From CAYYSY01 sp964474355 (GTDB lineage: Bacteria; Myxococcota_A; UBA9160; UBA4427), in NCBI GenBank assembly GCA_964474355.1, contig CAYYSY010000075.1, forward strand, positions 1 through 30,688: a stretch of 30,688 nt of DNA, in the 5' to 3' direction. Shown in pieces: positions 7,555 through 16,019 of the stretch; position 1 is the first letter of the stretch; the number at the start of each line of letters is the position of its first letter. A program made the translations under genes and the position numbers. Below the pieces are notes generated by a model. That model had not been told where the DNA came from. It did not search any database and saw nothing but the letters and a program-made list of their open reading frames with translations.

Positions 7555-9255
7555 TTGATTATCCCCCAAGGGCTTCGCGCCGATCCATGGACGCACCCAC
7601 ACACGTCGCGACGCTACACTTCGGGGCCGATCCTGGAGCGGAGATCGGCTCCACATGGGTGGTTCCTGGTGACTGCAGCAGCGCGCACGATTCGGCAGGC
7701 CGTCGATTGGGCCACGGCCTCCATCTCCCAGCTCGGGTCGAACGGCAGCCTTGAGAGCGATTCCGTCGAGGAGCCGCTCCGGCCCTCGATCCTGCCCAAG
7801 AACTTCCTCGTCGAGTTCATCGCGGGGACCTTCGGTCCCGCATCGAGCGGTCGGGGCTTGACCGACCACCTCGAGAGCGAGCAGAACGTTCGCAAGGTCG
7901 TCAACCGGACGAACATCGGCGTCATGGCGGCGCAGGACCTGGAGGAGAACTCGAGGCGCAAGCTCGAGGAGATCCAGGTCACCCGAGCCATCAAGTTCAA
8001 GCACGCGATCGATTCGATCATCGACCACCTGGTGAGCTCGGTGCGCCGTGAGCAGGACCGCCCCCATGTGATCCGCGAAATCTTCTCCCTCGACGACTCG
8101 CCGGTGGCGCAGCAGATCGCCGACCGGATGTCGAAGACCCGCTTCCTCGAGCGCCTGGCGAGAGAGAGCGAAGCGATTCCGGAAGGCCGCCGTGCCCGTC
8201 TGCGGCAGGCGTCGACGGCGGGCCTCTTCGCCGAGCTCGAAGGGCGGTTCAGGACCGAGCTCGCGTCGTTCGTCCCGGACTACGAGGCGGATCACGAGGG
8301 CGTGCGCCACCCGATTACCGACGACAAGGTGCTGAAGATCGTCAATCGCATCTTCGACGCGTTCGCCCCGAGGATGATCCTGATCGGCCACAGCCAGGGT
8401 GGACTGGTGGCTCTCCGCGCGATGCAGCTCGGCATGCGGCGGGTTCGCGTGAAGGACTCGAGGCGCTTCCTCTACTCGCCCCGCAGCGGACGCGTCCACC
8501 GCTACAGCCCCGTCGCGCTGGCGATCGGGCTCGGTGCTCCCTTCGACGGCATCGACCGGAGCCCGCCCGAGTTCGACGGCGGGAACGGGATGCCGCTGCA
8601 CGAGGATGGGCTACCGCGCTACGTCAAGCGGTGGATGCCCGGCGTAGGGCAGATGCTCCATGGCAGCGCGTTCTTGAAGACGGTGCGCGGGGCATTCATC
8701 CCCTTCGATTGCTCTGCGATCTCGATCGCGAACCCGAGGGATGGCTTCGTGCCCCTCGAGCGGACGCGCCTGCCGGTGGGCGACTTCAAGAACATGCACA
8801 ACCTCGACGTCGCCTCGAGCGGTGGCTTCGACATCGCCGACATCGCACCGCGCATGTTTCGCCCGGTGCTCGACGTGTGGCCCGCGGTCGGCATCCGGAA
8901 ATTGATGAACGACAATCCGAGGTTCGAAGGGTTGCGCCAGCACTGCTCGTTCCTGGTCGATCTCGGTGAGAACTGGGACGTCGACAAGGGCGAGGTCGTC
9001 CGACAGATCTTCGCCGGCGAGAGCGGGCAGGGCATGTTCGACGAGATGATGTACGAGGTGAACTTCGACGGTCTGCGCGAGCAGCTCATGGCGAACCTGC
9101 TCTACCGGCTACGTTCGGCGAAGCCCGACGAGCGGCAGCACCTCACATGGATGGCGCCCAGGCTGCTGCACATGATCCGAGACGAGGAGCTGCCGTTCCT
9201 CAACAGCATCGACAAGCGCGCCGCGCTCGCGCTCAACCACATCGAGCCGCAGTAG
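7555..9255 (+). CDS. Lipase-like alpha/beta-hydrolase with Ser-Asp-His triad
   Basis: A 566-residue protein if translation begins at TTG 7555 (GAGGAG upstream); GTG 7669 would remove 38 poorly patterned residues. Gly-His-Ser-Gln-Gly-Gly around Ser280 is the lipase nucleophile elbow. Downstream, Asn-Pro-Arg-Asp-Gly-Phe-Val-Pro places an acid at Asp396, and Asn-Met-His-Asn places His415, the order and spacing expected in PGAP1-like or triacylglycerol-lipase-like hydrolases. The first 260 residues are largely helical and charged and carry no recognised domain. No signal peptide is seen. It is divergent from the dockerin-like gene (114-bp gap) and convergent with the long lipoprotein gene (21 bp between stops). 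The substrate is unknown. Confidence 0.82.
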   Translation: MIIPQGLRADPWTHPHTSRRYTSGPILERRSAPHGWFLVTAAARTIRQAVDWATASISQLGSNGSLESDSVEEPLRPSILPKNFLVEFIAGTFGPASSGRGLTDHLESEQNVRKVVNRTNIGVMAAQDLEENSRRKLEEIQVTRAIKFKHAIDSIIDHLVSSVRREQDRPHVIREIFSLDDSPVAQQIADRMSKTRFLERLARESEAIPEGRRARLRQASTAGLFAELEGRFRTELASFVPDYEADHEGVRHPITDDKVLKIVNRIFDAFAPRMILIGHSQGGLVALRAMQLGMRRVRVKDSRRFLYSPRSGRVHRYSPVALAIGLGAPFDGIDRSPPEFDGGNGMPLHEDGLPRYVKRWMPGVGQMLHGSAFLKTVRGAFIPFDCSAISIANPRDGFVPLERTRLPVGDFKNMHNLDVASSGGFDIADIAPRMFRPVLDVWPAVGIRKLMNDNPRFEGLRQHCSFLVDLGENWDVDKGEVVRQIFAGESGQGMFDEMMYEVNFDGLREQLMANLLYRLRSAKPDERQHLTWMAPRLLHMIRDEELPFLNSIDKRAALALNHIEPQ

Positions 9256-9276
9256 CTCGTTCACCGCCGCCCCCCG

Positions 9277-12200
9277 TCAGGGGATCGGCCCCAGGTACTC
9301 GATGTAGATCTCGTCCTGGCCGTTGCAGCCGCCATAGATGTCGAGCCATGACCAGTCGCATGTCCCCGTGCCACTGGTCTCGCCCAGCGGCATGACCTCG
9401 CAGCGCGTGTTCACGTCGAAGACACCCAGCGGCGTCGCGAGGGTCCGGATGCCACTGACCCGCAGCACCGGGCCCCACAGGTGACCCCCGAGTACGTTGC
9501 CACCGAAGGGATCCGACCAGCTGACCTGCAGGCCGCCATCCTCGAACGGGTCCGGTTCGCCGATCCGGAAGTCGACCACGTAGTCGCCGAGATCGCCGGC
9601 GAGGTCCTGGCACTCCTCCCTGGAGGAGCCGATGACGCGGTTCGTGGTCTCGACGGTCCATCGACCCTCGGCGTTCGGCGACACGAAGACGTCGGCCGTG
9701 ACCTCGACGCAGGCGTTCTGGACGCTCGCGATGACGGTGCCGGCGCCGGGCTCCAAGCCCTTCACGAGCCCGCCACTCACCTCGAGGATGAGCTCGCTCC
9801 CCGCAGCCTCGTCCCACCGGGTGTCCCAGCCCGACAGGGAGGTTCCTTCCGCGTTCTTCACGTCGGTGCCGATGGACACGAACTCGTCCACGAGCACCGC
9901 CGCCGGGTTCGGAGCGAGGTCCATGTCGGCCGGTGTGCTGAAGAAGGCGCCGCCGCAGAACTCCGCGGGGTCGGGGAGGGGCACCTGGAGGCAGCCGTCG
10001 GCGCCCGCCACCGACTGCGCGATCTGCCGCAGGCGCAGGAACTCCCGGATGAGGAAGAGCTTCTGGCAGACGTCCACCTCCTGGAGGCATGCGGCATCCA
10101 GATCCGACAGGACCTGTTCGCCTGTCTGCTGCAGGGCCGCCTGGTACTGCGCGGCGACATCGGGCCGCGAGCAGATCGAGGGGGCGCCCAGAAGCTGGAG
10201 GTTTTGCATGTGCTTGAGCAAATCTTGAAGGAACTGAACGAACTCGTCGAGCGACATCGCGTCAGATTGAAGGGACTGAACGAACTCGCCGACCGTCGTG
10301 TCGCCATACAGGCTCAGTAGGATGTTCTCCTCCCACTGATTGGACCGGTAGGCCACCTCGGGATCGTTGGCGGGATCGGAGGAATCCTGGGCGGCGTCGT
10401 CCACCTCGTCCGAGTAGCAGGCACCCGGGTCGCTCTGCGAGTCGCAGTCGCCCGAGCAGGCGTAGTGCGTGCTGAGGTGCTCGAGTGCGAGTACGACGCT
10501 CGAGCCCTGCTCGTACGCGGCCTCGAACGCGAAGTGGTCCGTTCCGCCCGCCCCGCCGCGGTAGCCGAGCAACGGGCCCGTCCCCGGAGCCGCCGGCGGC
10601 GTGATGGTCAGGGTCGCGGGTGTGAAGAAGCGCAGCCCCTCCGGTTCCAGGCGCACGGCGCCGAGCACAGGGCCATTGGGCAGCGTCCCTGCGCTGCTCA
10701 CGAGCGGGGTAAGGGCCAGGGTCCGATCGGTGAAGGCGAAGCGGTCCAGTGTGCCCACCGGGACATCGAGGCGATAGTGCGTTCCATCGGCACCCGTTGT
10801 CTCGAGTGTCCCTCCGACCAACGGATCGATCGCCGCCTCCACCCTACGGGTTTCGTCGGCGCTCACGAGCGCCGTGGGGGCGCTTCGCCGGCGCTGGGCG
10901 AAGAGCAACACGGGGGACTCATCGGTTGGCGTCAGATACGTCGCCACCAGCAGGTTGCGATCGCGACTGAGGGTGGCGGTGAAGCTTGGCATCGCGTCGT
11001 GGCTGACGACGCCGACCGCAGCGAGGCTGAGCTGCCCCGGCGCCAGGGCCGCGTCGGGCTTGCGCCAGATGGGACGCACGTACTGGCCTTCGGGCAGATC
11101 CACGACCGTATCGTGCCAGCGCTGGAACAGAACCTCGGTGTTGCCGGCGGCATCGACCTCGAAGGTTCCGCGCCCGAGCGTGCGGTAGAACCCTACCGAG
11201 GAATCGATGCCGATGGCCGTGAAGCTCCACTGGCCTGACAGCTCGGCCTGCTGGTAGCCGAGCGGGTCGGCCCGGACGGCGAGCATCATCCGATCGTTGA
11301 AGAAGTTCTCGCGCTCGGTGTAGGTGCCCGCCAGCAGCTCGCCGTCGGCCGACATCGACAGGGGGATGTTGTTGGTGCCGAGGAAGAGCGCGACGTCGCC
11401 CATGGGCGCGATCACAGCGGCGCCCGACTCGTCCAGCACGAAGTTGTCGATTCCCGCGAACTCGAAGGTCGCGTCGACCACGCCATCGGCGTCGATCAAC
11501 ATCGCGCCCCGTCGCCAACCGCCGCCCTCGGGATCGAGGTCGTGCACCATCCAGCCACCGCTCAGGTCGTCGATGTCGAGTGCTTCGCCCTCGCGGATCA
11601 GCAGCCGCAGCAGGAGGCCCTCGTCCCCCAGCTCACTCGCGAGCACGACCACCTGCTCGCCCACGCCCACGAAGCCCTCGAGCGACAGGTCCTCGTGCGA
11701 CGTGATCACGCCGCTGGGCTCGAGCTGAAGCCGATCCGGGCCCAGGAAGCTCTCGTCGTACTCGTACCAGGTGAAGTCGTTGTCCGTGGTCCCGAGCTTG
11801 CGGGCGAGGAGTCGCCCGTCGCCGTCATAGCGCTGGCTGCCGCGCGCCAGAATGGTGGGCTGCTGGTATGTGCTCGTGTCGAGGGTCAGCTCGATCGCGT
11901 GCGTGGCGAACGTGCCTGCCAGCGGCCCCGTCTGGTCGGTGTCCGACGTCATCGGGTCGCAGTCGTCGTCGATGCCGTTGCCCGGGATCTCGTCCACGCC
12001 TGGGTTGACATTCTCTTCGCCGTCGTCGCAGTCGAACTCGGTGACGAGGTAGTCGGCGATGCGGTCCGGAGAGGGCGCCTCGCAGGCCGCCACCGGATCG
12101 CTCTCGCCCGGATAGAGATCGCCGTCGACGTCCGGGTACCAGAGCGTGTCGGGGTTGAGTCGCGCCTCCGTGTCGTCGCAGTCGTTCGCGTCGAGGACGT

Positions 12201-13035
12201 AGCCCGACACGGGACCGCACGAGTCCACGGTCTCGCTGGGCGTCCCGTACCCGTCAGCGTCTGCATCCCGGTAGTAGGTCTGCGTCGGGAGGCCTTCGTC
12301 CACCTGGCCATCGCAGTCGTCGTCGATGGTATTGCAGAGCTCTGGTGCGCCAGGGTAGGTCGAGCCGACGGCGTCATCGCAGTCGTTCGCGTCGAGGACG
12401 TAGCCCGACACGGGACCGCACGAGTCCACGGTCTCGCTGGGCGTCCCGTACCCGTCTGCGTCCGCATCCCGGTAGTAGGTCTGCGTCGGGAGGCCTTCGT
12501 CCACCTGGCCATCGCAGTCGTCATCGGTGGTGTTGCAGAGCTCGGGCGCGCCGGGGTAGGTGGAGTCGACGCCGTCGTCGCAGTCGTCGTCGGTGGTCGC
12601 GTGGCCTGCGGGCGCGACATCGGCCACCGTCGCCGTCACCGGAGGAGCCACCCCATGGTCGTCACCGTCCCCGTCGGCGAACCACATGTAGAAGGTTGCC
12701 GCCGGCGTGAGCACGCCGAGATCGACCGGGGTGCCGGACGCGACGGCCACCTGCGGCTCTGAGTGGGTGTGCCCGTCGCGCGTGATGGCGAGGCGCCGGT
12801 CACCCACGGGCACGTCGAGCACGAAGCGCCCCAGCGCATCCGTCGTCGTCGAGAAGCGCTTGCCCACGACCTGGACCCGAGCTCCGGGTACGAGAACATC
12901 GCGGCTGTCGATGACGCTGCCGGAGACGGCGACGCGCTCCAGCTCGTCCTTCTTCTCTCCCCCGCAGGCCGGCAGCAGGACCGCGAAGCCGAGCAAGGCG
13001 ATGATCGCGACGAAGAAGGACGATGCTTGACGCAT
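9277..13035 (-). CDS. Large lipoprotein with carboxypeptidase-regulatory-like domain and MopE metal-binding repeats
   Basis: The ATG at 13035 (complement of CTCCCTC at 13044-13050 gives a good ribosome binding site) is preferred over an upstream in-frame start at 13155, because it places a lipoprotein signal at the very N-terminus with lipobox Leu-Pro-Ala-Cys and lipidated Cys24. The 1252-residue product then has a carboxypeptidase-regulatory-like beta sandwich (about 33-95: Val-Ser-Gly-Ser-Val-Ile-Asp, later Thr-Asp-Ala-Leu-Gly-Arg-Phe). MopE-type repeats follow (about 125-260) with Asp-Asp-Asp-Cys-Asp-Gly and Asp-Ala-Asp-Ala-Asp-Gly-Tyr-Gly motifs, known in a copper-binding surface protein family and frequent in Myxococcota. 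Next come long beta-rich regions without recognised motifs, a helical segment, a Big-2/Ig-like stretch near 1090-1160 and a Cys-containing tail. Likely outer-membrane or surface-exposed; function unknown. Confidence 0.85.
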   Translation of the reverse strand: MRQASSFFVAIIALLGFAVLLPACGGEKKDELERVAVSGSVIDSRDVLVPGARVQVVGKRFSTTTDALGRFVLDVPVGDRRLAITRDGHTHSEPQVAVASGTPVDLGVLTPAATFYMWFADGDGDDHGVAPPVTATVADVAPAGHATTDDDCDDGVDSTYPGAPELCNTTDDDCDGQVDEGLPTQTYYRDADADGYGTPSETVDSCGPVSGYVLDANDCDDAVGSTYPGAPELCNTIDDDCDGQVDEGLPTQTYYRDADADGYGTPSETVDSCGPVSGYVLDANDCDDTEARLNPDTLWYPDVDGDLYPGESDPVAACEAPSPDRIADYLVTEFDCDDGEENVNPGVDEIPGNGIDDDCDPMTSDTDQTGPLAGTFATHAIELTLDTSTYQQPTILARGSQRYDGDGRLLARKLGTTDNDFTWYEYDESFLGPDRLQLEPSGVITSHEDLSLEGFVGVGEQVVVLASELGDEGLLLRLLIREGEALDIDDLSGGWMVHDLDPEGGGWRRGAMLIDADGVVDATFEFAGIDNFVLDESGAAVIAPMGDVALFLGTNNIPLSMSADGELLAGTYTERENFFNDRMMLAVRADPLGYQQAELSGQWSFTAIGIDSSVGFYRTLGRGTFEVDAAGNTEVLFQRWHDTVVDLPEGQYVRPIWRKPDAALAPGQLSLAAVGVVSHDAMPSFTATLSRDRNLLVATYLTPTDESPVLLFAQRRRSAPTALVSADETRRVEAAIDPLVGGTLETTGADGTHYRLDVPVGTLDRFAFTDRTLALTPLVSSAGTLPNGPVLGAVRLEPEGLRFFTPATLTITPPAAPGTGPLLGYRGGAGGTDHFAFEAAYEQGSSVVLALEHLSTHYACSGDCDSQSDPGACYSDEVDDAAQDSSDPANDPEVAYRSNQWEENILLSLYGDTTVGEFVQSLQSDAMSLDEFVQFLQDLLKHMQNLQLLGAPSICSRPDVAAQYQAALQQTGEQVLSDLDAACLQEVDVCQKLFLIREFLRLRQIAQSVAGADGCLQVPLPDPAEFCGGAFFSTPADMDLAPNPAAVLVDEFVSIGTDVKNAEGTSLSGWDTRWDEAAGSELILEVSGGLVKGLEPGAGTVIASVQNACVEVTADVFVSPNAEGRWTVETTNRVIGSSREECQDLAGDLGDYVVDFRIGEPDPFEDGGLQVSWSDPFGGNVLGGHLWGPVLRVSGIRTLATPLGVFDVNTRCEVMPLGETSGTGTCDWSWLDIYGGCNGQDEIYIEYLGPIP
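12179..12580 (-). repeat. Two tandem 201-bp repeats inside the lipoprotein gene
   Basis: Unit 12179-12379 and unit 12380-12580 align end to end with about 12 differences in 201 bp (near 94 percent identity). The first 140 bp of each unit differ at only two positions, while the rest carries about ten. Each unit encodes 67 residues with the Asp-Cys-Asp-Asp and Asp-Asp-Asp-Cys-Asp-Gly loops of the MopE motif. The length is a multiple of three, so copy-number change keeps the frame. Confidence 0.92.
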
Positions 13036-13362
13036 GGCTTCCACTCCCTCGAGCCCCGCGCAGATCACCACAGCCACGACCCAGCATCGCGCCGCGCCGA
13101 CTCCACCTGCATTCGAACTCTCTTCTTTGCATGGCTCCTTCCGCCGCTCTGTCAAGCCCGTGAGTCGGGGAGTGGGGTGGCCGACGCGACCATGTGTCGC
13201 ATAACCGACACCTCGAGGAGCCGGGGCATATTCACGCTGTGCAGGGTGCGGCGCGGACAGAGCGGTCGCGGGGTACGGTGACGTCGCAGGACGTCTCCTC
13301 GAATGGACTCGCCGAGGTCGGGCCGCGTATGATCACGTCGTCGCAGCGATGGGGGGTGATAC
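13036..13362. other. Divergent intergenic region, 327 bp
   Basis: No gene is supported here. It separates the long minus-strand lipoprotein gene from the plus-strand M28-like gene and should hold both promoters. The one clear element is the inverted repeat at 13194-13211, placed almost midway (159 bp from one start, 152 bp from the other). Confidence 0.6.
13194..13211. promoter_or_regulatory. Inverted repeat GTGTCG-N6-CGACAC, candidate shared operator
   Basis: Six-base arms are exact reverse complements around a CATAAC spacer, midway between two divergent genes. The half-site GTGTC is the same as in the repeat at 2451-2466, though the spacer is 6 rather than 4. A common regulator is possible but unproven. 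Confidence 0.42.
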
Positions 13363-14454
13363 GTGGTCGATAGAGTCGGGGGCTGCGCCGGAGCGCGCAG
13401 CCTGACGTTCCGATGGTGGCCGACACGACTTGCCTGCATTGGCTCGGCGCTCGCCGCCTTCGCGTGCGCCGCACCACCTCCGGCGCCTGCGCCGACGGCC
13501 GACGCCGCGACGAACGCACGGGTCGATCGGCTGAGTCGATCCGTCACTCGCATGGCGGGCGCAGCCTGGAACCCGGGGCGAATGGCGGCGGCGCGAGATC
13601 ATGCCGCCGAGCACGGGCTCGACGCCTACGGCCACGACGAGTGGATCGACTGGTTCTCGGTTCAGCGAAACCACGTGATCGAGATCCCCGGGTCGGGCGA
13701 AGGCATCGCGTACGTCGTGGCACACGTCGACAAGACCGACGCCAACCCGCTCAAGTACGCGAGCCTGATGGTGAACGGGATGCTCGACGAGCTCGTGGGC
13801 TTCGCCAACCTGGGGCAGGGCGCATGGGACAACGCCACCGGCGTCTCGGTCGCACTCGAGGTGGCCCGCACGTTGCGGGACGCGCAGCCCAGGCTCACGT
13901 GGCGAATCCTGCTCGTGGGATCGGAGGAGTCGGGGCTGCGGGGGAGCCGCGCGCATGTCGCCCGCCTCACGCAGGATGAGTGGAGTCGTCTGCGCTTCGC
14001 GATCAACATCGACACCGTCGCGAAGGACGATCGCGACAATTGCGTGATCGAGAACGCGAGCGATCCCCAGCTGATGGCCTCGGCCGTGCGGCTGGCGGGC
14101 GAGGCGGGCGTGCCCCTCGCCGTGGGGTCGTTGCCGAGCTCTGCATCGGGCGACCACGTCCCCTTCTCGCGGACCAGCTTCGGCCACGATCTCGGTCGAG
14201 GTCTGATGTTCAACCTCGTCGGCGGCCTGCTACCCCAACGCAGCTGGTTCACCCGGGGCGGCTCGACGAAGGTGCTCACGTTCGCGTCGTGCGACATCCT
14301 CGACTGGAGCGACTACGTGGCCGGGATCGTGCTCCTGCCGACCGGCCGCCTCCACGGCCCCCGAGACCGCACCTCGCGCGTCGATCTGCGCAAGCTCGTC
14401 GAGCAGGTCGAGCTGCTCGAAGCCGTCGTGATGCACCTCGATTCGCAGGGCTGA
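13363..14454 (+). CDS. M28-family-like metallopeptidase lipoprotein
   Basis: GTG at 13363 is preceded by GGGGGGTGAT. The 363-residue product has an N-terminal hydrophobic segment ending Ala-Phe-Ala-Cys (Cys35) followed by a Pro/Ala-rich linker, so it is probably a lipoprotein; the lipobox is not ideal. M28 zinc-site pattern is visible: His121-x-Asp123, Trp-Asp156-Asn-Ala-Thr-Gly, Glu188-Glu189 (general base and ligand) and Asp217 in Ile-Asn-Ile-Asp. Ser-Gly-Asp-His-Val-Pro-Phe further on fits the family's Ser-Asp-His-x-x-Phe box. The final zinc-binding His, normally in His-Thr-x-x-Asp-Thr, is not evident: the matching region reads Leu-Thr-Phe-Ala-Ser-Cys-Asp. It may be an aminopeptidase or glutaminyl-cyclase-like enzyme acting in the periplasm, or a degenerate member. 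Confidence 0.82.
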   Translation: MVDRVGGCAGARSLTFRWWPTRLACIGSALAAFACAAPPPAPAPTADAATNARVDRLSRSVTRMAGAAWNPGRMAAARDHAAEHGLDAYGHDEWIDWFSVQRNHVIEIPGSGEGIAYVVAHVDKTDANPLKYASLMVNGMLDELVGFANLGQGAWDNATGVSVALEVARTLRDAQPRLTWRILLVGSEESGLRGSRAHVARLTQDEWSRLRFAINIDTVAKDDRDNCVIENASDPQLMASAVRLAGEAGVPLAVGSLPSSASGDHVPFSRTSFGHDLGRGLMFNLVGGLLPQRSWFTRGGSTKVLTFASCDILDWSDYVAGIVLLPTGRLHGPRDRTSRVDLRKLVEQVELLEAVVMHLDSQG

Positions 14455-14686
14455 GCGCCGGGTGACTCCAGATCCAGACGCGAGACGTGACGGGAGGCTG
14501 CGACGATGACCCTTCACGTCATGGCTGCGACCGCCTCGCAGACACCCCCTGCGCTCGGCGCGACCGCAGCGAAAAATGCCGATCGAGGCTGGTCAACGGC
14601 GCTCTCAAGCTAGGCTCTCGGCGGATGGTCCGTGCGCGTGCATCGCATCGATCGCTTTTCAGAGACGTCAGGGTCGGGAGCGCCAT

Positions 14687-16003
14687 ATGAGCGGAAGCAG
14701 GAACGAACGACTTCGAATCGAAGGCACCGTGGCGCCGGCGTTCGAGTCGGTCAGGGCGCTGTACGCGTACAACATGCAGACGCTGGAGGAGCGGAACACC
14801 CAGCTCTGCGTCTATCACAAGGGCGAGAAGGTCGTCGACCTCTGGGCAACGGCCATCGGCGATGAACGGTTCTCTCCGAACTCGCTCGTCAACGTGTTCA
14901 GCAGCGGAAAGAGCCTCGAGGCCATCGCGATGGCATCACTCGTCTCGAAGGGGCTGCTCGACTACGAGGCGAAGGTCGCCGACTACTGGCCGGAGTTCGG
15001 CGCGAACGGCAAGGGCGACCTGACGATTGCCGACCTGATGCGCCACGAGGCGGGGCTCGCCGTCTTCAATACTCCCCTCGAGGCCGAAGATCTGCTCGTC
15101 GAGAACATCAAGCAGAACCGCGTCGGGCGGCTCATCGAGGGGCATCCACAGAAGTTCCCGGCGAACACCGACAGCAGGCGGGAGTACCACGCCATCACGA
15201 GAGGCTGGATCGTGAACGAGGTCTTTCGCCGGGTCGACCCCGCAGGCCGGACGATCGGCGAGTTCCTCCGCGAGGACATCAGTGGTCCGCTCGAGGTCGA
15301 TGCGAACATCGGGGTCAAGGAGGCCGATTTGAAGCGGGTGTCCCGAGTCGCCCCGCTCGGGTTCCTGTTCCAGCTTCTGCAGAGCCTCAAGCCGAAGTTC
15401 CTGGGAAGGAGGATCGAGTTCAACATCTTCCAGATTCTCGGGAGGCTGTTTCGAATCCTGCCACTCATCCGCAACTCGACGACCCGCGGTGCGCCGCGGC
15501 CGTTCAAGGACATGGACCGGATCGGCTACTTCAACGAGCCGGCCATCGCGATGGGCGAGACGCCCTCGGCAAACGCGAACTGCTCTGCGAGGGGTCTCGC
15601 GAAGATCGCGGCCATGATGTCGGCGGGCGGCAGATGGAAGGGAACCGAGTACCTGAGCGAGGCGGCCTGGAAGGCGATGCACGCTGATTCCATCCACGCC
15701 GACATGGGATTCATGCGAACGGCATTCACACGAGGCGGCGTCAACGAGTTCGTGGAGACCGACGCAGCCAGCCCCCACCTCGATCGGGCCTTCAACGCGG
15801 GCCGAGAGGGCTTCTTCGGTTGGATGGGACTCGGTGGCTCGATCTTTCAATGGCATCGCCGCCACGAGATCGGCTTCGGCTATGTGCCGACGTCACTGAA
15901 CGTGCTGGACTTCTTGAACGAACGTGGGAAGGCCTATCAGGCCGAGGTGCTGCGCTGCGTGGAGAGATTGGACAGCGAGCCCGGACTTCGCCCTCGCGAT
16001 TGA
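14687..16003 (+). CDS. Serine hydrolase of the beta-lactamase/class-C esterase family
   Basis: The ATG at 14687 is chosen over an upstream in-frame start at 14576 because GGGAG lies six bases before it and the family-like sequence begins there. The 438-residue product has Ser72-Ser-Gly-Lys75, the Ser-x-x-Lys motif of family VIII esterases and class C beta-lactamases, and Tyr167-His-Ala, the usual form of the second catalytic motif in beta-lactamase-domain (LACTB/EstB-like) esterases. Trp-Met-Gly-Leu-Gly-Gly-Ser near 400 is in the region of the third motif. No signal peptide is present, so a cytoplasmic esterase or carboxylic-ester hydrolase is more likely than a cell-wall enzyme. It ends in a hairpin shared with gpsA on the other strand. 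Confidence 0.9.
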   Translation: MSGSRNERLRIEGTVAPAFESVRALYAYNMQTLEERNTQLCVYHKGEKVVDLWATAIGDERFSPNSLVNVFSSGKSLEAIAMASLVSKGLLDYEAKVADYWPEFGANGKGDLTIADLMRHEAGLAVFNTPLEAEDLLVENIKQNRVGRLIEGHPQKFPANTDSRREYHAITRGWIVNEVFRRVDPAGRTIGEFLREDISGPLEVDANIGVKEADLKRVSRVAPLGFLFQLLQSLKPKFLGRRIEFNIFQILGRLFRILPLIRNSTTRGAPRPFKDMDRIGYFNEPAIAMGETPSANANCSARGLAKIAAMMSAGGRWKGTEYLSEAAWKAMHADSIHADMGFMRTAFTRGGVNEFVETDAASPHLDRAFNAGREGFFGWMGLGGSIFQWHRRHEIGFGYVPTSLNVLDFLNERGKAYQAEVLRCVERLDSEPGLRPRD

Positions 16004-16019
16004 GGCCCCTTTCGCCTCA
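16001..16019. terminator. Hairpin built from two opposing stop codons
   Basis: TGAGGC at 16001-16006 pairs with GCCTCA at 16014-16019 around a 7-base loop. The TGA is the stop of the plus-strand hydrolase and the TCA is the complement of the gpsA stop, so each arm starts with a stop codon. The stem is short (6 bp) and lacks a T tract, hence moderate confidence as a bidirectional terminator. Confidence 0.45.

Noticed and set aside
7441..8601. Minus-strand extension of the dockerin-like gene to a 765-residue frame
   Set aside because: The extra part is antisense to the lipase-like gene, has no recognisable domain, and the ATG at 7440 has a good ribosome binding site and signal peptide.
14506..14613. 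35-codon small frame with GGGAGG eight bases upstream
   Set aside because: Ribosome-binding-like sequence is suggestive, but the Ala/Thr-rich peptide has no features and the surrounding gap is only 232 bp; kept as a weak possibility.
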